A stretch of DNA of 64,000 nt from Gammaproteobacteria bacterium (GTDB taxonomy: Bacteria; Pseudomonadota; Gammaproteobacteria; SZUA-152): contig JAKIUF010000010.1 in the NCBI GenBank assembly GCA_021647705.1, positions 1-64,000 of the forward strand. The letters run 5' to 3'. Of this stretch, positions 36,801-45,432 are shown piece by piece. The notes beneath the pieces were generated by a model. That model saw nothing but the letters and a program-made list of their open reading frames with translations, made no database searches and was not told where the DNA came from. The position numbers and the translations under genes are program-made. Position 1 is the first letter of the stretch. Each line of letters starts with the position of its first letter.

Positions 36801-39800
36801 GCGAGAGAGCATTTCTCCTTGTTCTGGGAACATGCTCAACACGGCGGGTGGCAGTGTAATGCGGGCGTTATTAAGTTCTGCGGACATCAGGTTGGCTAAC
36901 TCCCCTGCCGGGTCGATTGGCAGTGAGGGGTCGGCAATAAAGCCCATAAGCTCGAAAATCAGTAATGGATTGGGCGAAGGAAAGGGGCGTCGCAGTTCAA
37001 AATTGATCCCAAAGCCTGCCAGCCGGAGGTTAATGCAGTATTGATCGAAGAAGGGGATGTTATCGGCCAGAAATGGAATGGGAAATTGCCCTAAAAGGGG
37101 CGTGATAACCTGGTAGTTATCACAGATCATGGTGTAACCCAGTTGTTTATTGCCTATGTCAATGTCGTATGCCATCAGGGAATTTGGTGCGGGCAGCGGG
37201 CCAAAAAACGGGGAAAACTGAAGACGTTTAAAACCGGCTCGCAATGCACCGGGGATATGGAGTTGTAAACCGTCCCAGGCCGGAGTGCAGTTATACGAGG
37301 GTGGCGCAAGCGGCGGGTTTTCACTGCGAAGATTGATGTCAAAGGCGATGAGTGGTAACAGGAAGTTGACCTTGCCGAGGGAGATCGGGATAAGGTCGAG
37401 CTTGAATTTTAATCGGCTGTTGTTTGGCAGCTTAACGCCTATGCCAAGGCGGCTTGAGGTGTCGGCGTCCTCTATCAGTTCTGGAGAAAGCTGTAGCTCA
37501 CCGGCAAAATCGATCAAGAGTGAATTTTTGCTGTAGCCGTAACCGATAATCAGGCGATCGAATATTATGGCGTTGCCCGGGTAGCGCCCGAAGTCCGGCA
37601 ACGGGATTGGGTCGGCACCGCCTTCGACGGAAAAATAGATCGCGTCGCTGGATATTCCCAGTTTGAATACCAAATCTTCAAGTGGTTTCAAGGGGCTATC
37701 AGGTGCAAAGCCCCGCAACGTTGCTCCACCTTCAACCTTAATGTTGGAGGGATCATTAAATGGCAACACGAATTTTGCATCCGTGATCTCGAACTGTAAC
37801 CCGGTATCAAACTTAAGTGAGCCCAATGTCAGATCAACAGCGTCTTGATAACGCTCTACCATGCCTTGATAGACTGCCTGGTTGGTGGGGCCGCTGCGAC
37901 GACCTAACTCGTTATAGATGGTCATCACTGCTGCGGTGAGGATTTTTTTGCCTGTATTGTGGAAAATATTTTTCCGTAATGCAGGAATGAGACGGAACTC
38001 TAACTCGAATACTTGTTGCGTGTAATTGTCGGTGTCGAGCGGATTGTCTTCAAGCTCTTTTAGTTCTTTCTCGGCCTCCCTCAAAGCGTCTTCGTCTTCA
38101 TTCAGGCTGGCATCGATGTTAACTTCAACATTTTGCCAGATAGCCACATCCCAGCGACCACTATTATCATATAACGCATTGAGGTCTTCCCGTGACAGGG
38201 GTAACTCTGGCAGTGCTATTGGTATTGACAGTTTGTCGAAGCCGAAACTAAATGACTCGTTGCTCAGCTCAAACGTCATATCGGCGTTTTGGCCTGCGAA
38301 GCCTAGTTGTGCCGTAAAACCAAAGGAAAAGGGTATGGGGTGATCGCTCTTTTTTGCATCGGGTAATTGACCCACGGACAGCGTCAATGTTGATAGTTGC
38401 AGCGATACGTCGATATCGATATCAATCTGGGCCGCCTGCTCATTTGCTGTCGCAGGGAGTTGATTCGTCACGCCAACAAGCATGTCGAACAGATCAATTT
38501 CCAGTGCTACATCGACGAATGTGCAGATGATCTCGCAATAGCCACCCGTCTCGGAGACACCCAGGCGTAACTCAGCCTTGCCCTGTAGATCATAGAGTTG
38601 AGCGATGGATAGTAAGCGTTCCAGGTGGACTGCCATGGGAGGCACCACCAGACCAGAAAGGTTTGAGGGCAGTATAGGTCGTAATAAAAAATCACCTTTG
38701 AGCTGAAACTCACCCTCGCTCTGCTCTTCTTCAGACGACAGTTTAATACTGATTTCGGTGATGCTTAATTCCAGTGGAGGAGCAGGCAGTACCAGTCCCG
38801 GGAGATTGAATGCCAAGTCGATAGGGTTATTCAGCGTGGCGCTGAGACTTCCTGCGTTGGCATCTGTACTCGAACCTACTTCGGCCTTGAATGTGGCATC
38901 TATCCAACCTTCGGCATCACCCGTTTCAATCTGCACCAGATCGCCAAGACCTGCCGCTTCGAAACCGGGAAGCTGATTGATCTCCGGCAGTCGCAGGCGC
39001 AACTCCAGGCCCAGCTCGCTGGTGAAATCATTGCCATTCCATGTCAACTCGATGTTGATGGATGCCTTTTCTATCTCGGGGCGTTGATCCTCGGGGATGA
39101 AGCGCCAAAGCTGATCAACATCTTCCAGTTTGGCTTTCAGGCTTAGCAGCATCTCATTATCTTTCCAACGAACCTGCAATGTCAGCTGTGCATCATCGGG
39201 TGGCAAAGGAAATCCATCAGGCACTTGGCCTAAAGTGAGTTTTGTGGAGATGTCACTCCAGATCACCGTTGTTGTTAATTGGAAAGATTTAAGGTCAACA
39301 ACGCCATCTTCCGTTCGCCGGGTAATAATGGTGAGTTCAGATTCATCAAATGAACCGACATTTTCTATCTCGATTTGGGTGATTTGTAGTTGGTAAGTAT
39401 CACCTTGTGGGCTGTGTTTCAGCTTCAGCGTGGCGGTATCTGTTTCGACGGTTAGCCCAGGCAGGTTGATGGTGTAGTCGGTACTGCCTTCAAACTCAAA
39501 TTTGTCATCGCCCTCAAACTTCCCGCTAATACGCAGTTTACTAAGTTCGATTTGGTAGTCCGTTGCACTGTTTGCATCGAGTTCAATAACGATGGTTTCA
39601 TTATCGCCCAAACTCAGGCTGCCTTGTAGTTCATACTCGTCTTTTCCTGTTTCATCTTTTTGTAAATAGATGAGGGAAAATTCCAATTTGAAAATAGCAT
39701 CCAGAAACGGAATCCGCACATAGCCTTCAGCTCCCATTGCATTGGGAATATTTGCCTGAATACCGATGCTTAAAGAGGCCAGTGCAAAGGCCCACTCCGG

Positions 39801-40604
39801 ATCGATAAAAAAACCACTGATCTCCGCCTCTGCATCGAACTGACCATTCTGATAGACCACTGGCCAGTTCAATTTAGCACTAACGGAAACGCCCTGATTG
39901 CCTAATGCGATATTTTCAAAATTTGCATGGATACCCGGCAGTTCATAGCCGTTCAACTGTATGGGCAAATCCCAGTGCAATAACGCTGATTTCGCATGCA
40001 AGCCACGAAACATTTTATTGAAACCTAAATCTGTAATGGCAGTGCCTACGTCATCATCCCGAGTGATCAGGCTGCATTCAGTTAAGGCCAGAACCAAACC
40101 GGTACCTACGATCTTAAAGGGAGGCACACTGAAACTTTCCAGTGTGGCGGTCATCGATAACTCATCACTGTTTATTACCGTGAATGAACCCTCAACCTCA
40201 AACGAAAAAGCGTCCAGTGTGGTTTGTTCTTCTTCAAGTTGAACGGGTTGCAAGTAGGGGTTATCGATTTCGATACGCAGAGGAAAATGCTTGATCGACA
40301 GTGCCTGACTGGCCTGGCCCATGGTGATTTCACAGTAGATGAGTGGCCATTCATCCGGCGAATCTGGAGCCACGCCCAGACGAATAGCATCAAAATCAGG
40401 AATCGAAATTAAGACCTCTTCCTTAACCGCAAGCACCACGCTGTAGATATGGGTTAGGGAACCATTTTCCTCGATTTCAGTTGCGAAAAAGTCCGTTGCC
40501 TTGAGCTTGTCGAGTTGCCCACCAAACAGTGTTGTCAATGGTTCGAGAAAAAATTCCAGGCCGGTGCTATAACCTATATCTTCTATTGAATAAAGTTCCT
40601 GCAT
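33822..40604 (-). CDS. Giant (~2260-residue) beta-rich protein of unknown function
   Basis: The start at ATG 40604 follows AAGGAGCAAGC; an upstream ATG at 40634 lacks this. There is no signal peptide, no lipobox and no membrane span. Most of the chain is short alternating hydrophobic/polar strands with recurring LPGL/LPAPPLEL-type turns, such as LPGLVLPAPPLELSITEI and LPGFEAAGLGDLVQIETG. A short charged helix lies near residue 830-870 (EDALREAEKELKELED). Residues about 1405-1625 form a LamG/DUF1080-like jelly roll (ELRISVDLKSNDDDGIGVLF, IRIWVNESLWCDVNDD, GQVGLDTWWNNGAQFSNF). Beta repeats resume to the end. The pattern resembles elongated beta-groove proteins or the DUF6603 type, but I cannot assign it. 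It lies 46 bases after the OmpA-like gene. Confidence 0.8.
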   Translation of the reverse strand: MQELYSIEDIGYSTGLEFFLEPLTTLFGGQLDKLKATDFFATEIEENGSLTHIYSVVLAVKEEVLISIPDFDAIRLGVAPDSPDEWPLIYCEITMGQASQALSIKHFPLRIEIDNPYLQPVQLEEEQTTLDAFSFEVEGSFTVINSDELSMTATLESFSVPPFKIVGTGLVLALTECSLITRDDDVGTAITDLGFNKMFRGLHAKSALLHWDLPIQLNGYELPGIHANFENIALGNQGVSVSAKLNWPVVYQNGQFDAEAEISGFFIDPEWAFALASLSIGIQANIPNAMGAEGYVRIPFLDAIFKLEFSLIYLQKDETGKDEYELQGSLSLGDNETIVIELDANSATDYQIELSKLRISGKFEGDDKFEFEGSTDYTINLPGLTVETDTATLKLKHSPQGDTYQLQITQIEIENVGSFDESELTIITRRTEDGVVDLKSFQLTTTVIWSDISTKLTLGQVPDGFPLPPDDAQLTLQVRWKDNEMLLSLKAKLEDVDQLWRFIPEDQRPEIEKASINIELTWNGNDFTSELGLELRLRLPEINQLPGFEAAGLGDLVQIETGDAEGWIDATFKAEVGSSTDANAGSLSATLNNPIDLAFNLPGLVLPAPPLELSITEISIKLSSEEEQSEGEFQLKGDFLLRPILPSNLSGLVVPPMAVHLERLLSIAQLYDLQGKAELRLGVSETGGYCEIICTFVDVALEIDLFDMLVGVTNQLPATANEQAAQIDIDIDVSLQLSTLTLSVGQLPDAKKSDHPIPFSFGFTAQLGFAGQNADMTFELSNESFSFGFDKLSIPIALPELPLSREDLNALYDNSGRWDVAIWQNVEVNIDASLNEDEDALREAEKELKELEDNPLDTDNYTQQVFELEFRLIPALRKNIFHNTGKKILTAAVMTIYNELGRRSGPTNQAVYQGMVERYQDAVDLTLGSLKFDTGLQFEITDAKFVLPFNDPSNIKVEGGATLRGFAPDSPLKPLEDLVFKLGISSDAIYFSVEGGADPIPLPDFGRYPGNAIIFDRLIIGYGYSKNSLLIDFAGELQLSPELIEDADTSSRLGIGVKLPNNSRLKFKLDLIPISLGKVNFLLPLIAFDINLRSENPPLAPPSYNCTPAWDGLQLHIPGALRAGFKRLQFSPFFGPLPAPNSLMAYDIDIGNKQLGYTMICDNYQVITPLLGQFPIPFLADNIPFFDQYCINLRLAGFGINFELRRPFPSPNPLLIFELMGFIADPSLPIDPAGELANLMSAELNNARITLPPAVLSMFPEQGEMLSRELNIRVNVGTVIALAQQLAGVIENLQQRQLQTSTEAVENRQQNRLIQSTRAINRSPQHPTGIAGFIGGLTQNPLPIVISEILDSLPPELRRLELNGSFIGFDASAVFLLISPSALHAQRSSPLPSAFPPSTPDSRWINVVTDEFSTNASLNGWRSVDYGLSKKNQSAWKVDNGILLQTKNVGRSSSKRRYGPALIREMDPLSELRISVDLKSNDDDGIGVLFHVQGENTYYRFRMTSQHKEWHLVRFNKGAMQELYKTNIPYEVGKTYQVRIEVQRTPQSAIDRQPPSDTRRIDRLNLGRSSQNSERRERVTTHIRIWVNESLWCDVNDDVNPLTKGQVGLDTWWNNGAQFSNFTLDRLERQTSAPMIPLAEDLVSSMSWQSDVMAKTTDTSDWLMDDLAGFSDDDIVQAIPGTGSSAVVIAAQVKVFDTQSFRFLGVIQTDGRFNLLTTANADSLTLSVAGIELGFSLTVEGRMRVEGRSAGVDSFARFRADLYGDWNILSSDDSLARLIIGTQSKPANIVIDSQQGFQLQGDGELQLFANQLSISGDVDISHQHAFIRGEFAFRPAFEVSQDIPVLDLTMTTEGRVGPGQSFLLAGSGTLHLMGKKFSAVSGELSPDGLTLEARLNAGKTDNWSINGFHLPKAEMALQGKIGFTGSVPDILFQGSGSLEIADVKIEGDCYINVNAQKWCLGASGRLNWQGQDWLQGGIELCNDRLTVQGQAQFVLDLTPDLPGNIQVAGVVLSATIGGSFTLLSSGQLAACNFTLDWAMSIKLPGSQANQLLPVASQRLNINKPNIFDQEDSVTLADLINIDGLTLFSLEGVSIPVPTLSATDTDEDNSIYLYKSINIDPGPASLPFPLLTTRPQDSNDEDNTFVAGIPAINILGISEPNPLSLYSETPKVNIGGFDVPIPYLSNVAPEDDQDADFLFSITTTETPISGEMTLNDFKLKLALKWENNRLGIWMEAGENEGKHIPFDKRAASKKTTRPDKV

Positions 40605-40650
40605 ATCTGCTTGCTCCTTCAACATGCACGCCAATTCGTTTTAAGACTCT

Positions 40651-41763
40651 TTAGTGACTTTTAACTTCTACCAAAGCGCCGGGTATAAAATTCAGACCAA
40701 CATCGGGAAAGGCGATATTGAGTTCTCCGCTATAGATAATCGTAGAGGCAAAAAAATTACCGCTGTGCAACATAACGAGAGAACCAGAACCGCTGGCACC
40801 GAGGCTGACATTGCCACTAACCATTGAGAAATTAAAATTAGCCATTTCCGCAAAACTGAGTGGCTCCTGAGTCATAAATTCACCGCCTTCGGAAACCAGA
40901 TCAACAGAAAGCCCTGCTTCCTCCAAAAAATCTACAGTGCGTGTAACATTACCGGGACGGTCTTTATCAAGCGCCTCAAGCAGGCGTTTAATCCTAGGAA
41001 AGCGGGTAACGAATTTGAGTTTCTTCAAGACCGAAAGCAACCCGACAGAAACGCCCAGTGATAGGTAATTCAGAGGTTTTTGAATTACCTCAGTCTGGCT
41101 GGTCTCGTCATCCGGTAACATCGTCAAAACCCCCTGACCTCTCTCAACCCCAATGGCAAACTTTTCTTTATCCACAAGGTTTTCGCTATCACTCTCGGTA
41201 AAATCAATTTTCCAATAGCGACTACGCGGAACGACTCCACCAGGCGGCTGGGGGAAAACAATCTTGATGCGGTAAGCAATTTCGACCCGACGATTCAAGG
41301 GATTGTCGCTTTCATCGGCCATGGGAGAGATGGGCTGAGTCTCGCCGAATCCTCTTCTCTTGATTTCAGCGTACAAAGAGTTGTCGGTAAATTCCTGGGC
41401 TTCATTCACGGTCTGACTCAGATGCTCGAACGCTGCCTCGGCCCGTTGTAATGAGAGCGCTTCATTATCTGCGTCGCTACCGGGTTCACTGGCGTGACCG
41501 GTGATGGAGAAAATCTTAATATCTCGACCGGGAGTCTTGGCACGCTCCACCAGTTTCTCGATGGCTTGCCGGTGTTCATCACGTAGATATTCATCAAGTA
41601 ATAGCGAAGGCTGCCCGCCAAAGGGGAGATCTCTTAAAACAAGGCGAAAATGGAGGATGAGACCCTGATCACCGAGCTGTGCGCTATGCGTAACGGCATT
41701 CTCAACATTGCTGATTAACTGTTCTCTCTGTCGGGCTCTCGCCGACGGGGTTGAAACTGACAT
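40651..41763 (-). CDS. OmpA-C-like domain protein lacking a signal peptide
   Basis: The 370-residue product starts at ATG 41763 after AAGGAGA. The N-terminal half contains an OmpA/MotB-type peptidoglycan-binding fold: FSITGHASEPGSDADNEALS near 85-104, LQRAEAAFEHLS, then the signature NPLNRRVEIAYRI near 158-170. No signal peptide or anchor is visible (MSVSTPSARARQREQLISNV). Residues about 300-365 are Gly/Ser-rich strands (MVSGNVSLGASGSGSLVMLH). OmpA-like domains are normally periplasmic, so the apparent cytoplasmic form is odd and suggests a non-Sec route, release by lysis, or a structural use of the fold. It is the first gene of the giant-protein operon, with the two-component genes divergent. 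Confidence 0.75.
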   Translation of the reverse strand: MSVSTPSARARQREQLISNVENAVTHSAQLGDQGLILHFRLVLRDLPFGGQPSLLLDEYLRDEHRQAIEKLVERAKTPGRDIKIFSITGHASEPGSDADNEALSLQRAEAAFEHLSQTVNEAQEFTDNSLYAEIKRRGFGETQPISPMADESDNPLNRRVEIAYRIKIVFPQPPGGVVPRSRYWKIDFTESDSENLVDKEKFAIGVERGQGVLTMLPDDETSQTEVIQKPLNYLSLGVSVGLLSVLKKLKFVTRFPRIKRLLEALDKDRPGNVTRTVDFLEEAGLSVDLVSEGGEFMTQEPLSFAEMANFNFSMVSGNVSLGASGSGSLVMLHSGNFFASTIIYSGELNIAFPDVGLNFIPGALVEVKSH

Positions 41764-42032
41764 AGCCTGTTGTCTCCTTGCCGGTTTTTCAGAATTTCAT
41801 TCGAATTTTGACGATGAGCTGATGCTATTGCAGGGCGTCAGTGGCGTATATCCCCTATTAAAGGGATACTAATGGTGAGATGGCATTGGTAACTTTGTTA
41901 TGGGTGTGCAGGTTATTGGGGTATACCTGTGAATGGTTGTACAACTGTATGTTGTGGTACAACAATGCTCTCACCTGGATTAGCTTGCCAACGCTGACGA
42001 TGGAGCTGGTAACCTCAAATGTGTCACATTAA
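41764..42032. promoter_or_regulatory. Divergent control region of the giant-protein operon and two-component genes
   Basis: The 269 bases separate the start of the OmpA-like gene from the start of the response regulator, so promoters for both directions must lie here. The region contains a paired palindrome at 41936-41963 (listed separately). No gene is supported. Confidence 0.6.
41936..41963. promoter_or_regulatory. Candidate operator: paired GTTGTACAAC palindromes
   Basis: GTTGTACAAC at 41936-41945 is a perfect 10-base palindrome. A second copy with one mismatch, GTGGTACAAC, begins 18 bases later at 41954. Two similar dyads close together upstream of a NarL-type regulator gene suggest a binding site for a dimeric DNA-binding protein, possibly the regulator itself. 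Confidence 0.4.
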
Positions 42033-42710
42033 ATGACTGAAGAAACTGACAATAAATTGTCTGTGCTATTGGTGGAAGATGATGCCAATACGCGCACCCT
42101 GCTGGAAAAGGCGGTGAATGAACATACCCGTCTGCGCATTGCGGCGGCGGTGGGTACTGTCGAGGGCGGGCACAGAGAGCTTGATGACAAGCAGCCGGAT
42201 GTGTTGCTGGTGGATCTGGGTTTGCCTGATGGTGATGGCACTGAGTTGATCCGGGAAATTTACCGGCGCGGGTATTCCACTGATGTCATGGTGATTACGG
42301 TATTCGGCGACGAGCGTCATGTTGTCCGTGCGCTTGAAGCGGGTGCGACCGGTTATATCCTCAAGGATGCGATGACCGATAATATCTGTACCTCGATTAT
42401 GCAGCTGGTTGATGGCGGGTCACCGATCAGTGCTCCCATTGCACGTCACCTGTTAAGCCGGTTTCACGATTCGGCCAGAATGGCTGCGAAAGAGGGCATT
42501 GATCTGCCACAGCTCACCGAGCGGGAAAAGGATGTGCTGTCTCAGCTTTCCCGTGGTTTCAGTTTTCCCGAGATTGCCGGGATTCTTTCAATTTCTCCCC
42601 ACACCGTTGCTTCACATGTCAAACACATCTATCGAAAATTAGCGGTACGTTCCCGCAGTGAGGCCGTTTACGAGGCCTTGCAACTGGGTTTGATCGAGAT
42701 TGGCAGGTGA
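42033..42710 (+). CDS. NarL/FixJ-family response regulator
   Basis: The 225-residue protein has an N-terminal receiver domain with the acidic pocket EDD at 15-17, the phospho-acceptor Asp61 in LLVDLGLPDGDG, and the later GATGYILKDA lysine motif near 108. The C-terminal LuxR-type helix-turn-helix reads LTEREKDVLSQLSRG and then IAGILSISPHTVASHVKHIY near 155-195. All phosphorylation residues are present, so it should be activated by phosphotransfer. It overlaps the kinase gene downstream by 4 bases. It faces the giant-protein operon across a shared control region, which makes that operon its most likely target. Confidence 0.92.
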   Translation: MTEETDNKLSVLLVEDDANTRTLLEKAVNEHTRLRIAAAVGTVEGGHRELDDKQPDVLLVDLGLPDGDGTELIREIYRRGYSTDVMVITVFGDERHVVRALEAGATGYILKDAMTDNICTSIMQLVDGGSPISAPIARHLLSRFHDSARMAAKEGIDLPQLTEREKDVLSQLSRGFSFPEIAGILSISPHTVASHVKHIYRKLAVRSRSEAVYEALQLGLIEIGR

Positions 42711-44614
42711 CGTTTATGCCTGGGAGCGGTTCGCTGGTCAGAGGGCTTCTTGGCAATATTCTCGTTGCTTCGCTGATGGTCGCGGCATTCTATTTTTTTT
42801 ACCAGCAATTGATGGAGCCCCCAGACGGGGTGGATGTGATTGAGCGGATGACGTTTTTTCCGGGTGCTTCCATCAGCCCGGTTCGACAGCAGTTATCGGA
42901 CGGAGAGCAACGGCCCCTGCCTGATGACTGGTTGAAAACCGCGCCTGGGGAAACGGAAGGCTGGTATCTGGCTGACGTGGAACCGGCTGCGAACTTGTCT
43001 GATGGTTGGGGTATTTACTTGCCCGTCATACACATGAATGCGGACGTTTTTTTAAACGGCCGGTTGATCGGTCGCATTCGGCAATATGCTGATGAGTACA
43101 GCCATGGTGACCCCTATGCCCGTGAGATAAACCGACCTGTCTATTTTCCTGCTCCCGATGATTTGACCGCCGGGGAGCGCTATACACTGCGTATTCATGT
43201 CACTTCAAGCAGGCCGGGCAGCGGTTTGTTGGGACCGGTTTATACAGGCGCAGATATGCTGCTAAAAGCCGCTTACAAGAAACGTTTTGCCGCCAGAGTT
43301 ACCACGGTACAGGTTATTTCAGCGGGCATGTTGACGATGGCCATTTTTATGACAGTGCTGTGGTTTTTGCGGCGCGAAGACAGTGTGTATGGTTGGTATG
43401 CACTGCTTGTATACACCTGGGCGGCACATAACATTTTCTTTCTGGGAGTGGATACGCCGTTTCCTGCCCCTGTCGAAGACGCTTTGTCAACAGCCACACT
43501 CGGTTGGTTTGTGGTGTTCATGGTTATTACGACGCATCGTTATCTGGGTGTGCAACTCATACGTTTCGAGCGAATCATCTTGATCAGTGCCACGTTGGGC
43601 AGTCTCGCACTGGTCATATCCAATGGTTTTGACTGGTCACCGGTAGCTGTACACCGCGTCTGGAGTACACTCGTCATCGGGCTTGGCATTTATACGCTTG
43701 CAATGGTTGTCCCGGCTTACCACTACCGTGACGATCTTAAAAATCCTTTTATGCTACCCGCAGGGTTTTCTGTGCTTTTGCTCGGGGCTCATGACCTGTT
43801 AGTGGTCATGGGACAGTGGCCGCGCGATGGCGGTCTGCTGTTACATTTCAGTGCGCCAGTCACGCTGATCGTATTCGGCTCGTTGTTACTGGAACGTTTT
43901 TCCGGTGTGTTACGAACAGCCGAGTCCCTGAACCTGGCGCTTGAACAGCGTGTTGCTGAAAAACATCAGGAGTTGGAAGCTAATTTCGAAAAATTGCGGA
44001 AAATGGAAAACCGGCAAACACTTGCGGATGAGCGTGAACGTTTCACGAAAGAAATGCACGACGGCGTTGGAGGGCACCTTGTATCCATGCTGTCGATGAT
44101 GCGTGGTGGCGAAAAAAGCCCGGATAAAATAATGCGGGCGATAGAAGCAACGCTCAGTGATTTGCGCATCATGATCGACTCACTTGACCCCCGTGAACAT
44201 GATATTCCGACCCTCCTTGGTGCGATGCGGATGCGACTCGAACCCCAGCTTGCCAATAACCAGTTACGATTTGAATGGCAGGTTGGGGAAATACCGCCAA
44301 TTCCGGATTTCGGGCCACGCAACGCTTTGCAGGTCATGCGAATACTGCAAGAGGCGATCACCAATATCATTAGTCATGCGGAAGCGACACTGATAAGAGT
44401 CAAGGCGCGTGTTGATGTTGATGCTCAGGGCATCAGGGTTGCTGTTCTTGATGTCATTGACGATGGCAAAGGGTTTTTACCTGACATCCGTCGTGGGCAT
44501 GGTCTCAATAATATGGAGCAACGTGCAACCAGTATCGGGGCAATACTTGAAATTGCGTCGGCTGATCCGGGAACACGGGTTCGGCTGATTTTTTCATATG
44601 CGCCGCATCAGTGA
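42707..44614 (+). CDS. Sensor histidine kinase, 7TM-DISM type with HisKA_3 domain
   Basis: Translation probably begins at GTG 42707, overlapping the regulator stop (GTGA); ATG 42716 is the alternative. The 635 residues comprise one N-terminal membrane span, an extracytoplasmic beta-sandwich of about 170 residues (GWGIYLPVIHMNADVFLNGR, jelly-roll-like), seven membrane spans to about residue 400, a coiled coil (LALEQRVAEKHQELEANFEK), the HisKA_3 dimerisation box ERFTKEMHDGVGGHLVSM with the phospho-His near 451, and a HATPase domain (VMRILQEAITNIISHAE, DDGKGF, GHGLNNMEQRA). The 7TM-DISM class is thought to sense small extracellular molecules, often carbohydrates. With the adjacent regulator it forms a complete two-component system. 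Confidence 0.9.
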   Translation: MTFMPGSGSLVRGLLGNILVASLMVAAFYFFYQQLMEPPDGVDVIERMTFFPGASISPVRQQLSDGEQRPLPDDWLKTAPGETEGWYLADVEPAANLSDGWGIYLPVIHMNADVFLNGRLIGRIRQYADEYSHGDPYAREINRPVYFPAPDDLTAGERYTLRIHVTSSRPGSGLLGPVYTGADMLLKAAYKKRFAARVTTVQVISAGMLTMAIFMTVLWFLRREDSVYGWYALLVYTWAAHNIFFLGVDTPFPAPVEDALSTATLGWFVVFMVITTHRYLGVQLIRFERIILISATLGSLALVISNGFDWSPVAVHRVWSTLVIGLGIYTLAMVVPAYHYRDDLKNPFMLPAGFSVLLLGAHDLLVVMGQWPRDGGLLLHFSAPVTLIVFGSLLLERFSGVLRTAESLNLALEQRVAEKHQELEANFEKLRKMENRQTLADERERFTKEMHDGVGGHLVSMLSMMRGGEKSPDKIMRAIEATLSDLRIMIDSLDPREHDIPTLLGAMRMRLEPQLANNQLRFEWQVGEIPPIPDFGPRNALQVMRILQEAITNIISHAEATLIRVKARVDVDAQGIRVAVLDVIDDGKGFLPDIRRGHGLNNMEQRATSIGAILEIASADPGTRVRLIFSYAPHQ

Positions 44615-45080
44615 ATGATCAACTCACCCGGATATCTCCATAAGTTTGTTCCAATATCATCAAATAATGCGGAAATGATGAATAAACGACCCTGCAGCAA
44701 GCTCTCTCGCTAACGCTCGATTTTCGCTACGCGAAAATGGGGTATTGATATCATCCGTTACTCCGGTGAAGACCATTTCAGCCTCTGGATTCCGGCTAAA
44801 AACAGGCCGGAATGACGGTGTTCGCAGCGAGCGGCGAGGAAGTAAACCCTCAGCGATTAATACTCAATACACAGGCAGTCTCCGATTGTCTGAAAATGGT
44901 CCGTAATTCCAGCCCGGTTTCAATGAGTTAGCGGTGTGAGCGTAGATCGGCCGTGCGCCGGACACTCAATAACATGGTGAAGCTATACGAAATAGGGTAG
45001 TATCTCGCCCGCTCACGGGGCTGGACCTAGTAGCCGGCTCGCGACGCAAAAATTTCAGGTTAATTTACTAGGAGACACAC
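44615..45080. other. Intergenic region and rpsO leader
   Basis: The 466 bases contain a copy of repeat family C (44781-44858) and the leader of rpsO. TAGTAT at 44998-45003, preceded by GGG, could be a -10 box but has no good -35. The leader, rich in GC stem-forming stretches near 45010-45045, may be where S15 represses its own translation, as known in Escherichia coli; I cannot draw the pseudoknot with certainty. Confidence 0.4.
44781..44858. repeat. Repeat family C, copy 3
   Basis: It contains TTCCGGCTAAAAACAGGCCG followed by GAATGACGGTGTTCGCAGCG. The palindromic arms CCGGC and GCCGG are intact. It matches the copy at 31675-31750 over about 75 bases. Confidence 0.65.
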
Positions 45081-45350
45081 ATGTCTTTAGACGCAACAAA
45101 AAAAGCAGAAATCGTTAAAAAATATGCCCGTGATGACGCCGACACGGGCTCCCCGGAAGTTCAGGTTGCGCTGTTGTCCGCGCAAATTGATGATCTTTCC
45201 GGTCATTTCAAAAACCATATTCATGATCACCATTCACGCCAAGGTCTGTTGCGCATGGTGAGCCGTCGTCGCAAGTTGTTGGATTATCTCAAAAATAAAC
45301 ATGTCGAGCGTTACCGTGAGCTGATTTCACAGCTTGGTTTGCGTCGTTAA
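45081..45350 (+). CDS. rpsO: 30S ribosomal protein S15
   Basis: The 89-residue protein has the standard family length. Characteristic segments are [19 protein letters not shown] near 19-37, [20 protein letters not shown] near 43-62, and [20 protein letters not shown]. It binds 16S rRNA in the 30S platform. A strong ribosome site, AGGAGA, precedes the ATG. It is followed 82 bases later by pnp, the conserved bacterial arrangement. Confidence 0.97.
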   Translation: MSLDATKKAEIVKKYARDDADTGSPEVQVALLSAQIDDLSGHFKNHIHDHHSRQGLLRMVSRRRKLLDYLKNKHVERYRELISQLGLRR

Positions 45351-45432
45351 GTAATCCCGTTGCCTGCCAGAATGCTGGCGGCAATTGCTGAAAAACAACA
45401 CCAGAATAACTCTTAACAGGAATTTTTCAAAA

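Noticed and set aside
36592..37044. 150-codon plus-strand frame inside the giant beta-rich gene
   Set aside because: It lies opposite a continuous 2260-codon frame with coherent beta-strand pattern; Cys/Arg/Ser-rich translation and no ribosome site mark it as a shadow.
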